Below are positions 14,580 through 20,441 of a stretch of DNA of 24,447 nt, piece after piece (the stretch's first letter is position 1; each line of letters opens with the position of its first letter). This stretch comes from VRUE01 sp035554595 (GTDB lineage: Bacteria > Actinomycetota > Thermoleophilia > Solirubrobacterales > 70-9): the NCBI GenBank assembly GCA_035554595.1, contig DATMIH010000120.1, forward strand, positions 1 to 24,447, written 5' to 3'. The notes beneath the pieces were generated by a model. It had not been told where the DNA came from and did no database searches. It saw nothing but the letters and a program-made list of their open reading frames with translations. Both the position numbers and the translations under genes were made by a program.

Positions 14580-15451
14580 GAGCTCATCTTTCTGCGGCTG
14601 CGAGCGTGCATCGCCCGCGCCCCGACGCTTGCAAGGAGGATGATCGTGACTAGCACCAGCGACATCCCCCACGCCTGGGCGATGCCTTCGGGATTGCCTT
14701 CTTCGGACAGCTGGAAGATCCGCACCGGGACGTTCGGCATCGCTTCGCTCATCTTGAAGAGCACTTCTTTGCCGTCAAAGACGGAAGAGACGAGGATCAG
14801 CGGGGCGGTCTCGCCGGCCGCGCGAGCCACGGCGAGCACGGTCGCGGTGAGGATCCCGCCAAGCGCACTGGGCAGGATTACGGTCAGCACCGTGCGCCAG
14901 CGGCTGACGCCTAGCGCGTCCGCACCTTCGCGCAGGTTGCCGGGGACGAGCAGGAGGACCTCCTGGGTGCCGCGGGCGACCAGCGGCAGCATGATGATCG
15001 CCAGGGCCACCGAGCCGGCGAAGCCGGACTGCTTGTGGTGGTCGACGAGCAGGCCAAAGACGAAGAGCCCGATGATGATCGAAGGCAAGCCGTTGATCAG
15101 GTCCAGGGTGAGCTTGCTGAGGCGGATCATGCGCTCGCCGGCGAACTCGGTCAGGAAGAGCGCCGCCAGCACTCCCAGCGGCATCGCGATCAGGGTCGCC
15201 ACGCCAACGATCAAGCCGGTCCCGACGAGCGCCGGGGCGATCCCGGTCGGCGCCCCGGTGACCAAGAATTCGAAGCTGAGCGCGCTGGCGCCCCGCACGG
15301 CCACCGAGTAAATGACGATCGTCAGTACCGCGACGGCGAAGAACGCAGCGCCGGTCGCGCCGAGCTCGGCCACACGGCTGAACGCCCGGCGCCTGCGCAG
15401 GTTGCCGCTGGCGGTGAGCGGTGCGGGGGGATCGAAGCTGACCTCGGTCAC
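14576..15451 (-). CDS. pstA: Phosphate ABC transporter permease PstA
   Basis: The 291-aa permease forms the membrane channel with PstC. It starts at GTG 15449-15451, overlapping the pstC stop as GTGA; a much longer open frame upstream is only a shadow of pstC. About six helices are visible. The family segments are LINGLPSIIIGLFVFGL near the middle and the cytoplasmic EAA loop GADALGVSRWRTVLTVILPS that contacts PstB, followed by RAAGETAPLILVSS, a PstA hallmark. The C-terminus RKMSS overlaps pstB. Complete and normal. Confidence 0.96.
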   Translation of the reverse strand: MTEVSFDPPAPLTASGNLRRRRAFSRVAELGATGAAFFAVAVLTIVIYSVAVRGASALSFEFLVTGAPTGIAPALVGTGLIVGVATLIAMPLGVLAALFLTEFAGERMIRLSKLTLDLINGLPSIIIGLFVFGLLVDHHKQSGFAGSVALAIIMLPLVARGTQEVLLLVPGNLREGADALGVSRWRTVLTVILPSALGGILTATVLAVARAAGETAPLILVSSVFDGKEVLFKMSEAMPNVPVRIFQLSEEGNPEGIAQAWGMSLVLVTIILLASVGARAMHARSRRKMSS

Positions 15452-16443
15452 TTCGCCGCCACCCGCCGGTAGTCGAAGCGGCGGCCGACCCATTGCGCCG
15501 CCAGGTTGGAGATCAGCCCGATGACGAGCAGGATCACCCCCAGATAGAACAGCGAGGCTTTGTGCATCTCCGTGATCGCGCCGGGAAACTGGCTGGCGAT
15601 CCGCGAGGCGAGCGTGTCGCCGGTCTTGAACAGCGAGGCGTTGATCGCCGAGCCGGCGCCGATCACCTGGGTGACGGCGATCGCCTCGCCCAGGGCCCGT
15701 CCGAGCCCGAGCAGCGAGGCCGCCACCACGCCCGAGGCCGTCGAGGGCAGGACGACGCCGCGGACCACCTCCCAGCGCGTGGCGCCGAGAGCGCTGGCCC
15801 CGTCCTGGACCTCGTGCGGGACCGCAAGGAAGAGGTCGCGCGAGATCGAGGCAATGATCGGGACGATCATGATCGTCAGGATCAGGCTGGCCGTGAAGAC
15901 GCTGGCGCCGGTCGTTTGCGGGGCGCCGAAGATCGGGATGAAGCCGAGTGTGTCGTGCAACCAGGGCTCGAGCGTTCCCTGCACGAACGGGGCCAGGATC
16001 AGGATGCCCCAGAAGCCTAGGATCACGCTGGGGATCGCCGCCAGCATCTCGACCAGCGGGCCGATCGTGCTGCGCACTCCGGCCGGTGCCAGCAGGCTCA
16101 GGTAGAGACCGATCGCGATCGCGATCGGGGCGCCGATCGCCAGCGCGACGAAGGAGCTGACGATGGTCCCGAACAGCATCGAGCCGGCGCCGAAGACACC
16201 GAAGTTGGGCTGCCAGGTCGTTTCGAAGAGAAAGCCGACGCCGAAGGCCGAGATTGCCGGCGCCGCGCCGTGAATCACCTGGTAGGCGATCACCAGCATC
16301 AGCACCACGCCGAGCAGTGCGGCGAAGGCGCAAATGCCGAAGAGCAAGCCATCGGCGACCCGGTCGAACTGCTTGCGACGCCGGCCCGAACGGTCCTTGC
16401 CTGCGACCTGCGGGGACCCTGTCGCACTGGTGGCGGCGCTCAT
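15448..16443 (-). CDS. pstC: Phosphate ABC transporter permease PstC
   Basis: The chosen start is ATG 16441-16443, giving 331 aa (MSAATSATGSPQVAGKDRSG). The frame extends further upstream, but that part runs through the regulatory region and looks non-coding. Six helices are predicted. The PstC segments include VEMLAAIPSVILGFWGILIL and the EAA loop GASALGATRWEVVRGVVLPS, followed by GRALGEAIAVTQVIG. It pairs with PstA to pass phosphate delivered by PstS. It is the first gene of pstC-pstA-pstB, and its promoter must lie in the 16444-16698 gap shared with divergent pstS. Confidence 0.95.
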   Translation of the reverse strand: MSAATSATGSPQVAGKDRSGRRRKQFDRVADGLLFGICAFAALLGVVLMLVIAYQVIHGAAPAISAFGVGFLFETTWQPNFGVFGAGSMLFGTIVSSFVALAIGAPIAIAIGLYLSLLAPAGVRSTIGPLVEMLAAIPSVILGFWGILILAPFVQGTLEPWLHDTLGFIPIFGAPQTTGASVFTASLILTIMIVPIIASISRDLFLAVPHEVQDGASALGATRWEVVRGVVLPSTASGVVAASLLGLGRALGEAIAVTQVIGAGSAINASLFKTGDTLASRIASQFPGAITEMHKASLFYLGVILLVIGLISNLAAQWVGRRFDYRRVAAK

Positions 16444-16493
16444 CGCGCGCAGGCTAGTGCAGTTCCAATACGTTGCCCACCGGAAGGGTGAAA

Positions 16494-16512
16494 TTTTCAC
16501 AGAATTGACACA
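16494..16512 (+). promoter_or_regulatory. PhoP-box-like site, copy 1, between pstC and pstS
   Basis: TTTTCACAGAATTGACACA contains TTCACA and, 11 bp later, GACACA, the direct-repeat geometry of PhoP boxes in actinobacteria. It overlaps the palindrome GTGAAA-T-TTTCAC (16488-16500). It matches copy 2 at 15 of 19 positions. It could control both divergent units. Confidence 0.55.
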
Positions 16513-16585
16513 ACTACAGCTTCGCCGTGCCTGCTTCACCACATTTCAACAACCTGCCGGTTGTTACATATTTGAAACACCGTTC

Positions 16586-16604
16586 TTTTCACACGATTGA
16601 AACA
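16586..16604 (+). promoter_or_regulatory. PhoP-box-like site, copy 2, upstream of pstS
   Basis: TTTTCACACGATTGAAACA repeats the copy-1 motif with the same internal 11-bp period. It is 92 bp downstream of copy 1 and about 95 nt before the pstS start. TTGAAACA also occurs at 16572-16579, giving further reiteration. The rest of the 255-nt gap holds the pstS leader, in which I see no further defined element. Confidence 0.5.
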
Positions 16605-16685
16605 TATGTGCATTCTGGTGAGGCCATCCTGCGAGCCGCCAGGGGACGTTCTACGGCCTGTGGCAGAGACTGAATACACAAGCCG

Positions 16686-16691
16686 AAAGGA
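16686..16691 (+). promoter_or_regulatory. Ribosome-binding site that fixes the pstS start
   Basis: AAAGGA lies 7 nt before TTG 16699. No such site precedes the earlier in-frame TTG at 16597, whose extension also lacks a signal-peptide layout. The signal peptide starts directly at the TTG. Confidence 0.75.
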
Positions 16692-16698
16692 ACCCCTT

Positions 16699-17721
16699 TT
16701 GATTCGCAACAGGTTGTTTGGTTTCCTCATCGCGGTAACCGGAATGGTCGGGTGCATGGCGGCCATCTCGACCGCTGCTGCATCAGCAAACCTCACCGGC
16801 GCCGGCTCAACGCTGGTCGCCCCGCTGGAGGCCAACTGGGCCAACGGCTTCGAAGCCGCCGGCCACGGCAGTGTCAAAGTCACCTACGGTGCGGTCGGCT
16901 CGGGTGCGGGTATCGCGCAGATCACGGCCAGGACCGTTGACTTCGGTGCCTCCGATGCACCGCTCACCCCCGAACAGGCCGCCGCCTGCAACGGTTGTGT
17001 GCAGATCCCCTGGGCTCTCAGTGCCACGGGCCTCGGCTTCAGCATCCCCGGGGTCAACAAACTGAACCTCACTGGACCGATCCTCGCCGGTATCTACTTC
17101 GGCAAGATCACCAACTGGAGCGATCCGAAGATCAAGAAAATCAACCCGAAAGCGAAACTGCCAAACCTCGCGATCACCCCTGTGTACCGCAGCGATGGCT
17201 CGGGTGACACCTACGCCTTCACCAACTACCTCTCCAAGGTCAGCAAGTCCTGGAAGAACGAAGTTGGCTACGCCACCTCGGTCGGGTTCACCCACGGCGT
17301 CGGAGCCAAAGGCAACTCCGGCGTCACCAACACCGTCGCCACCACTGCGGGGGCGATCGGCTACATCTCCGCCTCGTACTTGATCGCGGCCGGCCTGCCG
17401 GTTGCGGCGGTAAAGAACGAAGCCGGCAACTATGAGCTGCCAAACCTGAAAAACATCGAAAATGCTGCTGCGATGGTGAAGAAAGTTCCGCCGAGCAACG
17501 AACTTCACATCGTCAATCCGCCGAAGAAATTCGTGGAAGCGTACCCAATCTCAACGTTCACCTACGCGATTGTTCCCCACAATGGACCGCAGAAGAGCCT
17601 GGTCGCTCAATTCATCAGTTACGCGATCACCGTGGGTAAGAAATACGGTCCGGCGCTTGATTTCCCGCCGATGCCGAAGGTCGTCGTCACCGCGGCGAAA
17701 GCATCACTGGCATCGCTCTGA
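16699..17721 (+). CDS. pstS: Phosphate ABC transporter substrate-binding protein
   Basis: Starting at TTG 16699 the precursor has 340 aa. A signal peptide covers residues 1-30 (IRNRLFGFLIAVTGMVGCMA, ending AAASA before NLTGAGST). A lipobox reading of MVGC is possible but imperfect. The mature part has the PstS phosphate-binding loops: GAGSTLVAPL near 34, SGAGIAQITARTVDFGASDA near 70-90 and RSDGSGDTYAFTNYL near 165-180. It captures phosphate outside the membrane for PstCA. It is divergent from pstCAB rather than leading the usual pstSCAB order, and has its own leader and a strong terminator, which allows higher expression of the binding protein. PhoP-like boxes lie upstream. Codon use is less GC-extreme than its neighbours, common for highly expressed secreted proteins. 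Confidence 0.95.
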   Translation: MIRNRLFGFLIAVTGMVGCMAAISTAAASANLTGAGSTLVAPLEANWANGFEAAGHGSVKVTYGAVGSGAGIAQITARTVDFGASDAPLTPEQAAACNGCVQIPWALSATGLGFSIPGVNKLNLTGPILAGIYFGKITNWSDPKIKKINPKAKLPNLAITPVYRSDGSGDTYAFTNYLSKVSKSWKNEVGYATSVGFTHGVGAKGNSGVTNTVATTAGAIGYISASYLIAAGLPVAAVKNEAGNYELPNLKNIENAAAMVKKVPPSNELHIVNPPKKFVEAYPISTFTYAIVPHNGPQKSLVAQFISYAITVGKKYGPALDFPPMPKVVVTAAKASLASL

Positions 17722-17757
17722 GCACAGCCCACAAGCGGCGGAGGCGCCGTGGCAACC

Positions 17758-17797
17758 AACCGGCATGGGGCCCACGGGCCCTGTGCCGGTTTTTTTT
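17758..17797 (+). terminator. Strong intrinsic terminator of pstS
   Basis: The stem pairs AACCGGCA with TGCCGGTT and GGGCCC with GGGCCC, with two G-T wobble positions between, around a 2-nt loop. It is followed by eight T (17790-17797). It ends pstS transcription before the convergent MerR gene. On the other strand no T-tract follows, so it is one-directional. Confidence 0.93.
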
Positions 17798-17807
17798 GTC
17801 GAGCGAG

Positions 17808-18647
17808 CTAGGCGAAGGCCTGAGCGGCGCGCCGGCGGAGGTCGGCGTTGAGCATCCCGGTGACCTCGCTCGGGCTATCGCCTGCAGAGGGGATCGCATC
17901 GCCGATCAGGCCGCTGGCACGGAAACCGAACAGCGGAGCGTCGACACCGAGATCGCGGATCTGGCGAACCAGCTTGACCGCACTGGCGGTGTCGGCGCGG
18001 GGGCCGCAGAGCACGATCGCGGTCGCGTCGAGGGCGCGCAGGGCGCGCTCGAGCCGCTCGTCGCCGAGCTCGTTGGAAAGCATCAGTACGCGGAAGCCAG
18101 CGCGGCGCAGAGTCAGGTCGAGCGCCTGAGCGTGGACCGCCTCGGCGTCGGAGCCGCGGCTGGAGTCAAGCAGCAGGATGCCGGCGGGACGCGAGGCGGC
18201 GGAGGCGAGGCGGCGGGCGCCGTGCAGCCAGCCGGTCGCCCAGCGCGAGGCGAACTCAAGCTCGGCCTCGCGGTCGGGGTCGACGGCGAGCCGGTCGATC
18301 GCGGGCAGGAGCAACTCCTCCACGGTGCGCTCCAGCGGGCGCAGCGCCAGGCTCTCCTCGACCGCGCGGTCGGCGGCGTCCTCGTCAAAGCTCTGCAGGG
18401 CGGCGAGCAGACTGTCATCGCTAGCCGGCGCGGACTGGCGCTGGCGGGTCAGCTCGATCGCGGAAGAAATGTTGCCGGTTTGGGCGAGGGCGTCGCGCAG
18501 GGTCTGCAGCTCGACCAGCTCGTAGTTGCGGTGGTTGCCCACGGTGCGCTTGGGCGTGGGGAAGCCGTAGCGGCGCTCCCAGCTGCGCAGGGTATTGGGG
18601 CTGACTCCGAGAACTTCGGCAGCGGCGTTTGTTCGTATTCCAGGCAT
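17808..18647 (-). CDS. MerR family regulator with a B12-binding-like domain
   Basis: Starting at ATG 18645-18647 gives 279 aa. Residues 1-70 are a MerR winged helix: IRTNAAAEVLGVSPNTLRSW, then ERRYGFPTPKR and NHRNYELVEL. Residues 75-160 are helical and match the cap region of CarH/LitR-type regulators. Residues 165-270 form a Rossmann-like domain (ILLLDSSRGSDAEAVHAQAL, then RRAGFRVLMLSNE). In cobalamin-dependent light sensors this domain has an E-x-H-x-x-G motif. Here the equivalent is D-A-E-A-V-H by my alignment, with Glu in place of the cobalt-binding His, so B12 binding is doubtful. It lies downstream of the GGDEF-like gene in the same direction, and a 21-bp palindrome precedes it. Targets are unknown. 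Confidence 0.85.
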   Translation of the reverse strand: MPGIRTNAAAEVLGVSPNTLRSWERRYGFPTPKRTVGNHRNYELVELQTLRDALAQTGNISSAIELTRQRQSAPASDDSLLAALQSFDEDAADRAVEESLALRPLERTVEELLLPAIDRLAVDPDREAELEFASRWATGWLHGARRLASAASRPAGILLLDSSRGSDAEAVHAQALDLTLRRAGFRVLMLSNELGDERLERALRALDATAIVLCGPRADTASAVKLVRQIRDLGVDAPLFGFRASGLIGDAIPSAGDSPSEVTGMLNADLRRRAAQAFA

Positions 18648-18719
18648 TAGGTAGTCCGCGGGGCTATTCCCCGGGTATCGGCATCCTCTCACCGAAAATC
18701 CAGGTTTACGCAAGTTATG

Positions 18720-18740
18720 GACAGATTTGCGAAATCTGTC
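18720..18740. promoter_or_regulatory. 21-bp palindrome upstream of the MerR-type gene (candidate operator)
   Basis: GACAGATTT and AAATCTGTC are perfect 9-bp arms around GCG, 72 nt upstream of the MerR start and overlapping the stop codon of the GGDEF-like gene. MerR proteins bind dyads of this size, so self-regulation is plausible. It could instead be a hairpin at the GGDEF-like mRNA end, but no T-tract follows. Confidence 0.5.
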
Positions 18741-19377
18741 AGCGATCTTGCAAAGAGCCTACGCCGACCGGTTGACCCACCGCGCGAGCCCGCCACATCG
18801 CCTCGTCGGCCTTGCGCAGCAGCTCCTCGGCGTCGTTGCCGTGCTCAGGACAGGCGACGACGCCGGCGGAGATGGAGATCTTCAGCCCCCCCGCGGCCTC
18901 GAGTTCGTCGAGCATGCGCAACAGACGCTCGGACATCTGCACTCCGCCGACCGTCGACTGGTTGGGGGCCAGCACGCAGAGCCCGTTCTCCTCGAGCCGG
19001 AAGGCCTCGTCGACCAAGCGGACGCTGTCGCGCAGCCCAGCACCGACGACGGCGAGAATTGTCTCCTTGTCGTCTTCCTCACGGGCTCCGGGGCCGTCGA
19101 CGTCGAAGACGACGAGGCTGAAAGGGTGGTCGTAGCGCTTGTTCTCTTCGATCAGCTGATCGAGGCGGCGGCGCATATGGCCGGGCTCGAAGAGACTGGC
19201 GTGGACTTTGACCTCCGCTGGCGGAGCTTGCTCGCGCACGGCGGCGACCGCGGTAGCCGCGACCGATCCGAACTCCTCAGCCAGCTTCTGCGCTGCCTCA
19301 GCAAAGACTTCGCGGGCAACTTGCCCCAGCGGCGACTCATGCTTGCCTACGTCCTTTGTCGGAGCCCGAGTCGTCAC
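18739..19377 (-). CDS. Degenerate GGDEF-domain protein
   Basis: This 212-aa protein starts at GTG 19375-19377, with GAAGG 7 nt upstream. Residues 1-60 form an Ala/Glu-rich helix. From residue 65 the GGDEF fold can be followed: RRRLDQLIEENKRYDHPFSL, VVFDVDG, RDSVRLVDEAFRLEENG, LCVLAPN, SISAGVVACPEHGNDAEELL, and a final RKADEAMWRAR typical of these domains. The signature itself, expected as GGDEF after the R-x-x-D-x-x-x-R segment, reads EENGL, so diguanylate cyclase activity is unlikely. A c-di-GMP- or nucleotide-sensing or structural role is possible. It is between recR (upstream) and the MerR gene (downstream), all on the same strand; a link to MerR is only positional. Confidence 0.8.
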   Translation of the reverse strand: MTTRAPTKDVGKHESPLGQVAREVFAEAAQKLAEEFGSVAATAVAAVREQAPPAEVKVHASLFEPGHMRRRLDQLIEENKRYDHPFSLVVFDVDGPGAREEDDKETILAVVGAGLRDSVRLVDEAFRLEENGLCVLAPNQSTVGGVQMSERLLRMLDELEAAGGLKISISAGVVACPEHGNDAEELLRKADEAMWRARAVGQPVGVGSLQDR

Positions 19378-19509
19378 CAGAAGACCTTCTCGAAAGCAAC
19401 GGACGGCAGGACTGCGAAATCTCGCTATTTGCGCGCCGACAGATGTCTAGTCAGTTCGTCCGCGACCGCAATGTTTTGTCACGGACTCAATGGACGAAAA
19501 TTGCCCCGC

Positions 19510-20112
19510 TCAGTCGAGGCTGCGGCGCCCGGCGAAGGCCTTGCCGAGGGTGACCTCGTCGGCGTGCTCGAGGTCGGCTCCTACCGGCAGGCCGCTGGCG
19601 AGCCGGGTGACCGCAACCTGATCGCGCAGGCGCTCGGCGATATGCAGTGCGGTGGCCTCGCCGGTGGTGGTCGGGTTGGTGGCGAGGACGACCTCCTGGA
19701 CCCCTCCGTTCTCCACCCGGCGCAGCAGCTCGGCGATCTTCAGGTCCTCGGCATCGACCCCGTCGATCGGCGAGAGCGCACCGCCGAGCACGTGGTAGAG
19801 GCCGCGGTACTCGTGGGTACGCTCGATCGGGATCACGTCGGCCGGCTCCTCGACCACACAGATCGTCGTCCGGTCGCGATTGGGGTCGGCGCAGATCCGG
19901 CAGCGGGGGCCCTCGGCAAGGTTGAAGCACTCCTCGCAGAGGCCGACCTTCTCCTTCACCTCGACGATCGCCGCCGACAGCGCCGCGGCCTCTTCGTCGG
20001 GAGCGCGCAGGATGTGGAAGGCGAGGCGTTGCGCCGTGCGCTGGCCGATCCCCGGCAGTCGCGAGAGCTCGGCGACGAGGCGCGCCAGCGGCGCCGGACC
20101 CTCGGCGCTCAC
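19510..20112 (-). CDS. recR: Recombination mediator protein RecR
   Basis: RecR works with RecF/RecO to load RecA on gapped DNA. The 200-aa length is normal. It shows the helix-hairpin-helix LPGIGQRTAQRLAFHIL (residues 19-35), a four-cysteine zinc finger (C59, C62, C71, C74), and a Toprim domain from about VVEEPADVIPIE to the end, with TNPTTTGEATALHI. It starts at GTG 20110-20112, overlapping the ybaB stop. The order dnaX-ybaB-recR is conserved across bacteria. Confidence 0.97.
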   Translation of the reverse strand: MSAEGPAPLARLVAELSRLPGIGQRTAQRLAFHILRAPDEEAAALSAAIVEVKEKVGLCEECFNLAEGPRCRICADPNRDRTTICVVEEPADVIPIERTHEYRGLYHVLGGALSPIDGVDAEDLKIAELLRRVENGGVQEVVLATNPTTTGEATALHIAERLRDQVAVTRLASGLPVGADLEHADEVTLGKAFAGRRSLD

Positions 20113-20441
20113 ATTCCGGGGAGGCCGCCCAGGCCTCCGGTGATCCCGCCCATTTTCGACTCGGCCAGCGCCTGAGCGGCGCGGAGACCCTCGTTGACCG
20201 CTGCCTGCACCATCTCGGCGAGCATCTCGGCGTCCTCGGGGTCGATCGCCTCAGGATCGATGACGACCTCGCGCAGGGTCAGGTCGCCGCCCATCTTGAC
20301 TTTGACCATGCCGCCGCCGGCGCTGGCCTCGACCACCTCGTCCTTGAGCGACTCCTGCGCCTCCAGCATCTCGCTCTGCATCTTCTGCGCCTGCTTCATC
20401 AGCGCATTGACGTCAAAACCACCGGGTCCACCCCTGGCCAT
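20109..20441 (-). CDS. ybaB: YbaB/EbfC family nucleoid-associated protein
   Basis: The 110-aa DNA-binding protein has the family core: ALMKQAQKMQSEMLEAQESL, then VEASAGGGMVKVKMGGDLTL, then VVIDPEAIDPEDAEMLAEMV. The termini are Gly-rich. ATG 20439-20441 is chosen because AGGAGG lies 7 nt upstream; a TTG one codon earlier is possible. The ATG lies within the dnaX stop context (TGATG), so the two are translationally coupled. YbaB homodimers coat DNA and are nearly always next to dnaX and recR. Confidence 0.96.
   Translation of the reverse strand: MARGGPGGFDVNALMKQAQKMQSEMLEAQESLKDEVVEASAGGGMVKVKMGGDLTLREVVIDPEAIDPEDAEMLAEMVQAAVNEGLRAAQALAESKMGGITGGLGGLPGM

Noticed and set aside
15452..16333. 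N-terminal extension of the pstA frame
   Set aside because: It overlaps pstC in another frame, is Arg/Asp-rich and non-membrane, while the GTG at 15451 overlaps the pstC stop and begins a normal PstA.
16597..16698. Longer pstS reading from TTG 16597
   Set aside because: The extra 34 residues lack a signal-peptide layout and cover a PhoP-like box, while TTG 16699 has AAAGGA at ideal spacing followed by a signal peptide.
18727..20175. A 482-codon open frame on the plus strand
   Set aside because: It is antisense to the GGDEF-like gene and recR, both of which are recognisable proteins with proper starts.
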